Assembly: GCA_017404265.1 (NCBI GenBank)
Contig: JAFRCS010000012.1
Location: 1 to 64,000, forward strand
Length of the DNA stretch: 64,000 nt
Source: Mogibacterium sp.
Lineage (GTDB): Bacteria; Bacillota; Clostridia; Peptostreptococcales; Anaerovoracaceae
Reading direction: 5' to 3'
Both the position numbers and the translations under genes were made by a program. How positions within the stretch are numbered: position 1 is the stretch's first letter; every line of letters begins with the position of its first letter. The notes under the pieces were generated by a model, which worked only from the letters and a program-made list of their open reading frames with translations, was not told the origin of the DNA and ran no database searches. Below are positions 14,965 to 21,857 of this stretch, one piece after another.

Positions 14965-15336
14965 TTAGAAGATCTGTATGACAGCTCCGTTCACAACATC
15001 CTCTGCTGTGACTACTTCTCCATCCAGCATGATGCAGCCCGGACGGTATGGTTCCGAATCTGCGCTGAACGCGAGTGTGCAGTGCCCCAGTGTTGTAAGA
15101 GTTTCGATAGCCTCATCGCCGACAGCTGTGATCGTATATGTTTTCTCTCCGATCTTCATGGTGTCGCCAGGGACCGGTGCTTCTTTGAGCTCACCTGCTG
15201 TATGCAGGATAGCCAGCTCAGCCAGTTCAGGCGGTGCGTCTTCGTTGAATAGGATCACGAACTGCATCTCCATTTCCGGGTTGAGGAACTCCAGCGCCAT
15301 AGGGCCGAGGCCGGTAACGGTAACGTCGTATTTCAT
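14965..15336 (-). CDS. srlB: PTS glucitol/sorbitol-type IIA component
   Basis: 123 residues matching the glucitol-class IIA domain: MKYDVTVTGLGPMALEFL at the start, the central LAILHTAGELKEAPVPGDTMKIGEKTYTITAVGDEA, and LGHCTLAFSADSE near the end. The conserved His of ILHTAGEL is the likely phosphoacceptor from HPr. A perfect AGGAGG precedes the ATG at 15336; the frame is open further upstream but that part is not family-like. It is the first gene of a minus-strand operon with the SAF dehydrogenase and is separated from the IIC and IIB genes (19.8-21.3 kb), which is unusual since srlA-E-B normally adjoin. Confidence 0.88.
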   Translation of the reverse strand: MKYDVTVTGLGPMALEFLNPEMEMQFVILFNEDAPPELAELAILHTAGELKEAPVPGDTMKIGEKTYTITAVGDEAIETLTTLGHCTLAFSADSEPYRPGCIMLDGEVVTAEDVVNGAVIQIF

Positions 15337-15382
15337 GTTGGACCTCCTGTTAGTTTCGGTGATTGAGTTTTTTACCATCTGT

Positions 15383-15411
15383 ATTATATGTCGTAAAAAG
15401 CAAGACTTCAA
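15383..15411 (-). promoter_or_regulatory. Promoter of the IIA-dehydrogenase operon
   Basis: On the minus strand TTGAAG (15406-15411), a 17-bp spacer and TATAAT (15383-15388). The first TTGTTAAC operator candidate lies about 85 bp upstream of this -35. Confidence 0.75.
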
Positions 15412-15494
15412 TCTTTTTGTTCTGAACATTTGATTAAATTGAGTGTGCTTAATAATAATTTCAAACATATGCATTTATGTAGAAAATATGAAGA

Positions 15495-15537
15495 AATTGT
15501 TAACTTGCAATATCTGCGCATGGTTGCTTTTGTTAAC
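15495..15537. promoter_or_regulatory. Candidate SorC-regulator operators (two TTGTTAAC sites)
   Basis: TTGTTAAC occurs at 15497-15504 (as AATTGTTAAC) and again at 15530-15537, 33 bp (about three turns) apart. The second directly follows the -35 box of the regulator promoter. The complementary form GTTAACAATT recurs at 19043-19052 upstream of gutM, so one regulator probably controls all three transcripts. Confidence 0.6.
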
Positions 15538-15552
15538 CTGGTTCGGTATAAT
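15524..15552 (+). promoter_or_regulatory. Promoter of the SorC regulator gene
   Basis: TTGCTT at 15524-15529, 17-bp spacer, TATAAT at 15547-15552. The spacer contains TTGTTAAC, which suggests autoregulation. Confidence 0.75.
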
Positions 15553-15613
15553 AAATACGTGATAACAACAATTGTGTGTATTCTTTTGTAACATTTAGAA
15601 ATGGTGCGTTGAC

Positions 15614-16603
15614 ATGAAAAAGATCGTAGATGATGAGCGGCTGATATACAAAGTCTGCAGCCTGTACTATCAGGATGACATGAACCAGCAGGAAGTGGGA
15701 GATTTTCTGGGAGTTTCGAGGTCCTCCGTACTTCGCATGCTGCAGAAGGGCAAGGACCTCGGGATAGTCACGATCGAGCTCCACAATCCTCGCTTCTATG
15801 ATTACGGTGACATGGAAAAGACTCTTGAAAGAGCGTATGGACTCAAGGATGTGCTCATCGTAGAAAACAGCGTGCTGGATACAAGGCAGGAAGCCGCTTC
15901 TTACATATTCGGAACCACGTCGGACTATCTGGACAGCTTTTTCAAGGATGGAGACAGGATCGGTGTGGCGATGGGCAATACACTGAACAATGTCGTGAGC
16001 ACCAACAAAACCTATGAGAAGAATAAAGACCTCCTGTTCGTTGCGCTGGAGGGAAGTATCAGCCGCATCACAGTCGACGGTACGGATGTGCAGGGAAACG
16101 AACTCGCCAGGAAATTCGCGGAAAAGTTCGGAGGCACATATACACAGTTCCTTTCGCCGGCGGTCTTCTCAGACTGGAAAGTCCTGGAGTTCTTCATGAA
16201 AGAGAAAGCGGTCAACTATATCCTGGATGAATTCAAGAATCTGAATGTGGTAGTCGTCGGCATAGGCGTCCCGGACGGTACTGAACACACGCTGGATAAA
16301 GCCGGATATATAACTTCCAGCGAACGAAGGACTCTTGTTGAGTACGGTGCCGTAGGAGACATGTGCCTGCAGTTCTATGACAAGGACGGCAATACGGAAC
16401 CATTCCGTTTCTTCAATGACCGCGTAGCAGCGATGCGCCTTGAGGACATTCGCAAGGTACCGAATAAGATAGGCATTGCCGGCAGGGAGAGGAAAGTTGA
16501 AGCTGTGATAGGCGCGATCAACGGCGGTTACATCAATATCCTTATAACGGATACCGAGTGTGCCCAGAAACTGATCGAAAGAGCCGAGAAGAAAGAGGCA
16601 TAA
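15614..16603 (+). CDS. SorC/DeoR-type sugar-binding transcriptional regulator
   Basis: 329 residues. An N-terminal HTH (YYQDDMNQQEVGDFLGVSRSSVLRMLQKGKDLGIVTIEL) is followed by a long sugar-phosphate-binding domain of the SorC family (RIGVAMGNTLNNVV, VVGIGVPDGTEHTL, KVEAVIGAINGGYINILITDTECAQKLI). SorC-family proteins derepress polyol or sugar operons when they bind a phosphorylated pathway intermediate. The gene stands alone between two divergently organised halves of the polyol island and carries TTGTTAAC sites in its own promoter. The leader is ~55 nt with only a weak ribosome binding site. Confidence 0.9.
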   Translation: MKKIVDDERLIYKVCSLYYQDDMNQQEVGDFLGVSRSSVLRMLQKGKDLGIVTIELHNPRFYDYGDMEKTLERAYGLKDVLIVENSVLDTRQEAASYIFGTTSDYLDSFFKDGDRIGVAMGNTLNNVVSTNKTYEKNKDLLFVALEGSISRITVDGTDVQGNELARKFAEKFGGTYTQFLSPAVFSDWKVLEFFMKEKAVNYILDEFKNLNVVVVGIGVPDGTEHTLDKAGYITSSERRTLVEYGAVGDMCLQFYDKDGNTEPFRFFNDRVAAMRLEDIRKVPNKIGIAGRERKVEAVIGAINGGYINILITDTECAQKLIERAEKKEA

Positions 16604-16627
16604 GGCCTGTGACAAACAAAAAAGGCA

Positions 16628-16662
16628 TAAAAAGGCGGAAGCCCTGTACGGGACTTCCGCCT
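16628..16662 (-). terminator. Terminator of the aldolase operon
   Basis: AGGCGGAAG (16633-16641) pairs with CTTCCGCCT (16654-16662). Read on the minus strand, the stem is followed by TTTTTA, so it ends the aldolase-YjbQ-isomerase transcript. Confidence 0.8.
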
Positions 16663-16678
16663 GTGTTAATACTGTTTA

Positions 16679-17512
16679 TTATTCTGCTTTTGTGCCGAAC
16701 ACTTTGTAGTAGTGCTCGAGGCACTCGTTCATTCCCTTCTGCAGGGCTTTCAGGACCTTCATGTAGTTTGAGCTGTCCTCTTCCTCAAGATCCTTCATGG
16801 CAGCGAGGTAAAGGTCAGTATAGATATTTACCTTGCAGATGCCTTCCTTTGCGCAGCGGGCCAGGTTGTCGTCTCCGGAGCCCGAACCGCCGTGGAGCAC
16901 AAGAGGAATATCTGTAGCCTGACGGATGGCAGCGAGCGAATCGAAGCTGATCTCAGGGATCGCCTTTGCCTTGTATACTCCATGGGCCGTTCCGATCGAG
17001 ATGGCCAGGGAGTCGCAGCCGGACTGTTCAGCGAATGCCTTGGCTTCGGCAGCAGTCGTGTACAGTGTCTCCGTGTCATTCTCGTCGAAGTTACTGGCTA
17101 CATGGCCGATCTCTGCCTCAACAGTGACGCCGCGCGCGTGGGCGTACTCGACTACCTTGCGGGTCGTAGCAACGTTCTCGTCGAAGCTCTTCATGGAAGC
17201 GTCGATCATGACGGATGTGAATCCGAGGTCGATGGCCTTCTTGCAGGTCTCAAAGCTTTCGCCGTGGTCAAGATGCAGCACTACAGGTACGCTTGCAGCG
17301 GCAGCATACTTTCTGCCTACCAGAGCAGCGTCCTCGAGACTGATATTGTCTCCGAGGTGGCACTCAGCTACACCTACGATCAGCGGGAGACCAAGCTTCT
17401 CAGCAAGGAGAATGTGGTTCTTGATGCTCTCCATGTCCAGAGCATTGGCAGCCGGAACGGCGTAATGGCCTTCCTGAGCTTTCTTAAACAGTACTTTTGA
17501 ATTAACAAGCAT
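16679..17512 (-). CDS. Class II (zinc) ketose-bisphosphate aldolase
   Basis: 277 residues of the FbaA/GatY/KbaY family: HLDHGES (H-x-D-H: catalytic Asp and Zn ligands), EAEIGHV (Zn ligand Glu and general region), GTAHGVYK (Zn His) and LVLHGGSGSGDD (Zn His and phosphate-binding GGSG). It splits a ketose 1-phosphate or 1,6-bisphosphate into dihydroxyacetone phosphate and an aldehyde. It is last in an operon with YjbQ and the TPI-like isomerase, which fits processing of DHAP. The specificity residues do not let me decide between hexose and shorter substrates. Confidence 0.9.
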   Translation of the reverse strand: MLVNSKVLFKKAQEGHYAVPAANALDMESIKNHILLAEKLGLPLIVGVAECHLGDNISLEDAALVGRKYAAAASVPVVLHLDHGESFETCKKAIDLGFTSVMIDASMKSFDENVATTRKVVEYAHARGVTVEAEIGHVASNFDENDTETLYTTAAEAKAFAEQSGCDSLAISIGTAHGVYKAKAIPEISFDSLAAIRQATDIPLVLHGGSGSGDDNLARCAKEGICKVNIYTDLYLAAMKDLEEEDSSNYMKVLKALQKGMNECLEHYYKVFGTKAE

Positions 17513-17532
17513 TTCCGTATCCTCCTTGTTCT

Positions 17533-18063
17533 TTACTCACCCATGATCACGACTCTGCATTTTCTAGGACGTTCTCTTGTCCTGTCAAAGTCTACAAAAT
17601 ATACATATCCTGTGGTACCTACTGCGAGCTTTCCGCCCTCGACTTCCAGCGTAGCGCTGTTGCCAAGAAGGGTAGCCTTCATGTGCGCGTCGCAGTTGAG
17701 AAGAGCGGTCTTGTCTCCGCCCGGCAGATATGCTTCGGCATCAGGCCAGGAAGCAACGTCCGCGTAGTGCTCCGGGCCCGGATACATATACTGTCCTGCC
17801 GGAGGGATCTCTGTCTGGTCAGGGATGATCTTGGCCAGAGCCGCGTTCAGGTCTACCTGCAGGAATTCCGTTCCGTCTTCCGTTGTGTCATGTACGAACT
17901 CCTCAAAGAAGACGGAGCAGGTTGTGTGCGGGGAGATGATAGTCACTATCCCGCTCTGGATGCCGCTCTTCGCGATGGCTTCCTTTACCTGAGGCGTGAT
18001 GTTGATAAAAGTAGGTGTGGTTCCGTGCGATCTGAGATCGATCTGCTCTTTGTAGATTTTCAT
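17533..18063 (-). CDS. yjbQ: YjbQ/UPF0047 family protein, extended form
   Basis: 176 residues; the family norm is about 135-140. Recognisable parts are ISPHTTCSVFFEE (about 43-55), a HMKATLLGNSATLEVEGGKL stretch and the C-terminal DFDRTRERPRKCRVVIMGE, where the usual family pattern is D-x-D-G-P-R-x-R. Extra sequence (PDQTEIPPAGQYMYPGPEHYADVASWPD) lies between the halves. YjbQ has weak thiamine-phosphate synthase activity in vitro, but its real role is not established. Its place between an aldolase and an isomerase suggests a sugar-phosphate-related job; that is inference only. Confidence 0.85.
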   Translation of the reverse strand: MKIYKEQIDLRSHGTTPTFINITPQVKEAIAKSGIQSGIVTIISPHTTCSVFFEEFVHDTTEDGTEFLQVDLNAALAKIIPDQTEIPPAGQYMYPGPEHYADVASWPDAEAYLPGGDKTALLNCDAHMKATLLGNSATLEVEGGKLAVGTTGYVYFVDFDRTRERPRKCRVVIMGE

Positions 18064-18108
18064 TTGCTTACCTGTCCTTTTCTGCTCTCAGCATTACCTT
18101 CAATTATA

Positions 18109-18801
18109 TTATTCTGTTCTTTCCTTATAGGCTTTCACGATAGCTTCCGCCATTTCCTGTACGCGTACAGCCGGGGACGGAGCGTTCAGGATGCCCGATG
18201 TAGCGCCTGTTCCGTCAGCGCCGAGTCTTACGACATTGTAGCAGTCATCAGCTGTGACGACGCCGGACGCGATCATGACCAGTACGTTCGGGTTCACCTT
18301 GTTGAGCGCAGCCACGGTCTCGGTGACATAGGAATCGTCGGCGGTCTTGCCTGTGCCGATCAGGTCGGTAGGCTCTGCCAGAACGATATCCGGATCGAGA
18401 CATGCGACTGCGGCAGCTTCCATTGTGCTGTCAGCGCATACGACTGTGATCATATCGAGCTCTTTTGCGCGCTTCACGCAAGCGGAAAGCTCTGCGACTG
18501 TCTTAGGGTTCTCAGCGTGATTGAGGAATACCGCGTCTGCGCCGGCTTCTTTGAGAGATTCCGGAAGGACATGTCCCATGCCGCGGCCCGGTGTCAGAGG
18601 ATCGAGAGACTGCGCACAGACGACCACATGACTTGTGTTCTCTCTGATCAGGCGGATGTCAGCGTAAGGGCATGTGAAGAAGATCTGAAGTCCGGTCTCC
18701 GCGGCTGTTTTGTCTGCCGCAAGAGCCAGCTCAAGGCTCTTCTGCCCGTAGAGATAAGATTTAGGATTGACGATCAGGAATGGTCTTTCTGCTTTTGCCA
18801 T
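18109..18801 (-). CDS. Triosephosphate isomerase-like protein (short, archaeal-type form)
   Basis: 230 residues, against ~250 for housekeeping bacterial TpiA. NPKSY supplies the N-terminal Lys, NHAENPKTVAEL the catalytic His, and EPTDLIGTGK the catalytic Glu followed by the phosphate loop; GATSGIL is the second phosphate site. Replacement of GHSERR by NHAEN and the short length resemble archaeal TPIs and TPI homologues acting on tetrulose phosphates in erythritol pathways (EryH-like). It is first in the operon with YjbQ and aldolase. It may convert DHAP to glyceraldehyde 3-phosphate or isomerise a pathway-specific ketose phosphate. ATG 18801 has GGAG upstream; the frame is open further up. 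Confidence 0.82.
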   Translation of the reverse strand: MAKAERPFLIVNPKSYLYGQKSLELALAADKTAAETGLQIFFTCPYADIRLIRENTSHVVVCAQSLDPLTPGRGMGHVLPESLKEAGADAVFLNHAENPKTVAELSACVKRAKELDMITVVCADSTMEAAAVACLDPDIVLAEPTDLIGTGKTADDSYVTETVAALNKVNPNVLVMIASGVVTADDCYNVVRLGADGTGATSGILNAPSPAVRVQEMAEAIVKAYKERTE

Positions 18802-19042
18802 GGATTTGCTCCTCTCTTTCCTTTCATAACCATATATATAATGTAGTGATCTCATTATAGTTCCATTTTCCGTCATCATCATAATGCATATTTAAACATT
18901 TGTCAAGAACATTTGCGTATATATTGCAAAAAAGTTTTTCTTTTTTTGTGCGGTCGGAAAACTCTAAGATGCCGATAATAGAAGTATATGCATAAATGGC
19001 GATGTATTATGGCAACATTGAAACAAAAGGCTCAAAGCGAGC

Positions 19043-19052
19043 GTTAACAATT
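19043..19052. promoter_or_regulatory. Third copy of the SorC operator candidate
   Basis: GTTAACAATT is the reverse complement of AATTGTTAAC at 15495-15504. It lies 33 bp upstream of the -35 of the gutM promoter. Confidence 0.55.
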
Positions 19053-19084
19053 GTCAATTAAGTCATTTGCTCAGAACATAATTC

Positions 19085-19113
19085 TTGATATATTAAGTTG
19101 TAGAGGTTAAAAT
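19085..19113 (+). promoter_or_regulatory. Promoter of the gutM-PTS-transketolase operon
   Basis: TTGATA at 19085-19090, 17-bp spacer, TAAAAT at 19108-19113; initiation near 19120 gives a ~40-nt leader with AGGAGG. Confidence 0.75.
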
Positions 19114-19159
19114 AATTACATTGAAAATGGGTTAATCTGTTCGTACAGGAGGAAATGTA

Positions 19160-19633
19160 ATGAAACTCCCGGGAATTTCCGTTCTTCTTCTTATAATACT
19201 CATCCTGATCATAATGCAGTCCATAGGCGGATTTCTTCAGATCCAGGACTACAGAAAAGCGGTACGCAGGATGCACCAGCTTGGAAACGTCGGCATGGGG
19301 CAGAAACGCGGAAGATTCCTGGACGGGCATGTTGCCATAATAGCCTGCGACAGCGAAGGCATCATCACCGGCGCAGAGGTAATGGACGGTATCGGCATAC
19401 TGTCACGCTTCCATAAAAAAGAAACTCTCATGGGAGAGCCTCTGGTAGGCAACAGCATCTATACATTCCTTGACATCGCAGCAGGACTCGACAAAAAAGA
19501 ATGGAAGAGACTGCAGGGATACTTCAGAGCTTTCGAAGCGCTTGAGGTCAGGCTCACGGACAGAGAGCTGACAAGAGAACAGGAAGCCTACATGGAAACG
19601 AAGAGAGGCAAAAAGGGAAAGAAACTCAGATAG
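19160..19633 (+). CDS. gutM: GutM-type glucitol operon activator homologue
   Basis: 157 residues. One hydrophobic helix at ~5-22 is followed by the GutM signature DYRKAVRRMHQLGNVGMGQKRG and VAIIACDSEGIITGAEVMDG. The tail is rich in Lys/Arg. GutM activates the glucitol operon in enterics and is the usual first or second gene of glucitol-type PTS operons. The membrane helix suggests that it may work at the membrane, perhaps with the PTS. It has a strong AGGAGG and leads the operon gutM-IIC-IIB-HPr-EI-transketolase-transaldolase. Confidence 0.88.
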   Translation: MKLPGISVLLLIILILIIMQSIGGFLQIQDYRKAVRRMHQLGNVGMGQKRGRFLDGHVAIIACDSEGIITGAEVMDGIGILSRFHKKETLMGEPLVGNSIYTFLDIAAGLDKKEWKRLQGYFRAFEALEVRLTDRELTREQEAYMETKRGKKGKKLR

Positions 19634-19650
19634 ATCATTCAGTTATGCAT

Positions 19651-19694
19651 CACCGGAAAGCGGCATACGGGGCTTACACTGCTGAGAGCCGGTG
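19651..19694 (+). other. Intercistronic stem-loop between gutM and the IIC gene
   Basis: CACCGG (19651-19656) pairs with CCGGTG (19689-19694), and inside it AGCGG (19659-19663) pairs with CTGCT (19679-19683). No T-tract follows, so it is not a simple terminator; it may be an mRNA processing or stability element. The 131-nt gap holds no other recognised feature. Confidence 0.5.
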
Positions 19695-19764
19695 CTACAT
19701 ATAAGTACGTTGGATCCATATAAAGTGTTGTATGGAGACAGAGCTAAATCGAATGGAGGATTTT

Positions 19765-20280
19765 ATGGAATTTATTAGCAAACTGGCAGAAGGCTTTATG
19801 TCACTGTTCACTGCCGGCGGCGAGACCTTCATGGGTTGGGTATCGGGCATCATCCCTATGGTTGTCTGCCTGATGACATTTGTCAACTCGATCATCAAGC
19901 TTGTCGGAACTGAAAAGGTAGAAGCTTTTGCCAAGAGAATCACAAGATTCGCGGTCCTCAGGTATACGCTGCTCCCGCTCATGGCAGTATTCTTCCTCGG
20001 AAACCCTATGTGCTACACATTCGGACGTTTCGTTGAGGAGAAGTATAAACCTGCTTACTATGATGCGACAGTAAGCTTCGTACACCCGATCACAGGACTC
20101 TTCCCGCACGCAAACGCAGGCGAGCTGTTTGTATACCTCGGCATTGCTGAAGGTCTGCAGAGAGCAGGACTCAGCGTTGGCGGACTCGCTGTTCGTTATT
20201 TCATCGTAGGTCTCATAGTCATTCTTATCAGGGGTCTTCTCACTGAAAGGATCTATGCGTTCATGACAAGGAACAATTAG
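19765..20280 (+). CDS. srlA: PTS glucitol/sorbitol-type IIC component
   Basis: 171 residues with about four membrane helices, matching SrlA/GutA: MEFISKLAEGFMSLFTAGGETFMGWVSGIIPMVV at the N-terminus, LPLMAVFFLGNPMCYTFGRFVEEKYKPAYYDA in the centre and HPITGLFPHANAGELFVYLGIA after it. It forms the transport channel with the membrane part of the IIB protein encoded next. ATG 19765 has GGAGG seven bases upstream; the frame is open to 19732 without family similarity. Confidence 0.92.
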   Translation: MEFISKLAEGFMSLFTAGGETFMGWVSGIIPMVVCLMTFVNSIIKLVGTEKVEAFAKRITRFAVLRYTLLPLMAVFFLGNPMCYTFGRFVEEKYKPAYYDATVSFVHPITGLFPHANAGELFVYLGIAEGLQRAGLSVGGLAVRYFIVGLIVILIRGLLTERIYAFMTRNN

Positions 20281-20297
20281 TGAGGGGAGGAAAAGAC

Positions 20298-21308
20298 ATG
20301 TATAAGACTATTAAGATCAACGCTGGAGACGGCGGCTGGGGCGGCCCTCTCACAGTAACACCAACAGAAAAATGCCACACTGTTCTTAGCGTAACAGGCG
20401 GCGGAATCCATCCAATAGCTCAGGCTCTCGCTGACCTTTCCGGCGGCGTTGCTGTTGACGGATGGAAGACAACTCTCCCTGATGACGAGATCATGATCGC
20501 AGTCGTTGACTGCGGCGGAACAGCAAGATGCGGCGTCTATCCTAAGAAGGGTATCTACACAGTTAACCTGATGCCTGTAGGACAGTCCGGCCCTCTCGCT
20601 CAGTTCATTACACCGGACATCTATTGCTCCGCTGTAAAGGAAAAGGACATCGAGGTTCTCGGCGAAGCAGCCGCAGCAGCCGCAGCAGCACCTGCAGCCG
20701 CCGCCGCAGCAGCAGCTGACAAGGGACCTAAGACAAAGGCTGAGGCTAAGGCTGAGATCGCTGCTGCCAACGAAGGCAAAAAGCAGGGATTCGTAGTTCG
20801 CCTCGGTAAGGGAGTTGGTTACGTAGTAGGCCAGTTCTTCCAGGCCGGCCGTGAGACCATCGAGATGGTCATCAAGAACATTCTCCCGTTCATGGCGTTC
20901 ACAAGTACTATCCTTGGTATCATCAGCGCCAGCGGACTTGGTAACGTTATCGCTAACACGATCGCACCTCTGGCAGGAACACTTCCTGGCATGCTGGTCA
21001 TCTGCTTCATCTGCTCGCTGCCGTTCCTGTCGCCGATCCTCGGCCCTGGAGCTGTAATCGCTCAGATCGTAGGCGTACTCATGGGTGAGCAGTTCGCAGT
21101 AGGAGCTATCCCTGCACAGTACGCACTTCCGGCTCTGTTCGCTATCGACGGACAGGTAGGATGCGACTTCGTACCGGTTGGTCTGTCCCTCGGAGAGGCA
21201 GAGCCAGAGACCATCGAGTATGGTGTTCCGGCAGTTCTGTTCTCCCGTATCGTAACAGGCCCTGTATCCGTTCTGATCGCATTTGCATTCAGTATCGGAC
21301 TGTTCTAA
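20298..21308 (+). CDS. srlE: PTS glucitol/sorbitol-type IIB(C) component
   Basis: 336 residues. The N-terminal IIB domain (~1-120) begins MYKTIKINAGDGGWGGPLTVTP and contains the Cys-rich VVDCGGTARCGVYPKKGIYTVNLMP. An unusual Ala-rich linker (about 128-145, nearly all Ala with one Pro) and a charged stretch lead to the membrane domain (ETIEMVIKNILPFMAFTSTILGIIS ... LPFLSPILGPGAVIAQIVGVLMGEQ). The domain order is that of SrlE. It receives phosphate from IIA and passes it to the polyol during import. A GAGGGGAGG precedes the ATG, 17 nt after the IIC stop. Confidence 0.92.
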   Translation: MYKTIKINAGDGGWGGPLTVTPTEKCHTVLSVTGGGIHPIAQALADLSGGVAVDGWKTTLPDDEIMIAVVDCGGTARCGVYPKKGIYTVNLMPVGQSGPLAQFITPDIYCSAVKEKDIEVLGEAAAAAAAAPAAAAAAAADKGPKTKAEAKAEIAAANEGKKQGFVVRLGKGVGYVVGQFFQAGRETIEMVIKNILPFMAFTSTILGIISASGLGNVIANTIAPLAGTLPGMLVICFICSLPFLSPILGPGAVIAQIVGVLMGEQFAVGAIPAQYALPALFAIDGQVGCDFVPVGLSLGEAEPETIEYGVPAVLFSRIVTGPVSVLIAFAFSIGLF

Positions 21309-21314
21309 AATATA

Positions 21315-21458
21315 ATCATTAAGAAGAGTGCGGAAGAAACCTTCTTGCTGTGACAGCCAGGCCCCGACTTGATCAGATAAGAAGACTTGTAAAGGCTTCC
21401 TGCTGAAAAAGCGCTGTGCTGTCAGGCAGGTCCGCACACGATCCTTAGGCTTAATGAT
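21315..21458 (+). ncRNA. Candidate structured RNA inside the PTS operon
   Basis: Nested helices can be drawn between the IIB and HPr genes: P1 ATCATTAAG (21315-21323) with CTTAATGAT (21450-21458), 9 bp; P2 GTGCGGA (21328-21334) with TCCGCAC (21431-21437), 7 bp; P3 TGACAGC (21351-21357) with GCTGTCA (21418-21424), 7 bp. A small AGAA/TTCT hairpin lies between P2 and P3 and a further CAGG/CCTG pairing inside P3. The pairs are perfect Watson-Crick. No known riboswitch signature was recognised. It is in the sense orientation of the operon and could be a regulatory element, a processing element or a small RNA. Confidence 0.6.
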
Positions 21459-21467
21459 CCAACCTGT

Positions 21468-21497
21468 ATGACCGGGGCGGTTTTCCGCGCCGGTCAT
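21468..21497 (+). other. Strong hairpin just upstream of the HPr gene
   Basis: ATGACCGG (21468-21475) pairs with CCGGTCAT (21490-21497), with a further GCGG/CCGC helix and a TTTT loop. No T-tract follows, so it is unlikely to be a classical terminator. It ends 29 nt before the HPr start and may act with the structured element upstream. Confidence 0.6.
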
Positions 21498-21525
21498 ATG
21501 GGCAGTAGAACAAAAGGAGAACATT

Positions 21526-21789
21526 ATGGTATCAAAGAAAATCATTATCAATGACCCTCTGGGAATGCACATGCGTCCGGCCAGCCGTCTTGCAAAAATG
21601 GCAGCTGAGTACGAGAGCAGTGTAAAAGTAAATTTCAATGGAAAAGCATTCGACTGCAAGAGTGTCATGTTCCTTATGACCGCTTGCATTAAACACAATT
21701 CGGAGATCGAACTTGTATGCGAGGGCCCGGATGAAGAGAAAGCACTCGCTGAACTCTCTGAATTCATTGAGTCCGGCATGGGCGAATAA
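21526..21789 (+). CDS. HPr-family phosphocarrier dedicated to the polyol PTS
   Basis: 87 residues, the normal HPr length. His15 lies in GMHMRPAS (usual GLHARPA) and Ser46 in CKSVMFLM (usual KSIMGVM). His15 takes phosphate from Enzyme I and gives it to IIA. Conservation of Ser46 leaves HPr-kinase control possible, but Phe replaces the usual Gly49, close to the regulatory face. The gene lies between the IIB gene and an Enzyme I gene in one operon, so this looks like a private phosphorelay for one sugar and not the general HPr, which should be elsewhere. An AAGGAG precedes the ATG. Confidence 0.9.
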   Translation: MVSKKIIINDPLGMHMRPASRLAKMAAEYESSVKVNFNGKAFDCKSVMFLMTACIKHNSEIELVCEGPDEEKALAELSEFIESGMGE

Positions 21790-21857
21790 TAAAGACCATA
21801 TTTCATGTGCTCCCCTGCGTTTTTGCGGGGGAGCATTTTATCAACGGAGGACAAAAA

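Larger units (their letters stand above)
18802..19159. other. Divergent control region between the isomerase operon and gutM
   Basis: 358 bp without a gene. It holds an A/T-rich stretch near the isomerase start with a possible minus-strand -10 (ATTATA at 18854-18859, no good -35), the operator-like GTTAACAATT at 19043-19052 and the gutM promoter at 19085-19113. Nothing else is recognised. Confidence 0.7.

Noticed and set aside
20277..21854. 525-codon open frame on the minus strand across the PTS IIB region
   Set aside because: It is a shadow of the IIB and HPr genes, Ser/Cys-rich and without a ribosome binding site; the + strand frames match known families.
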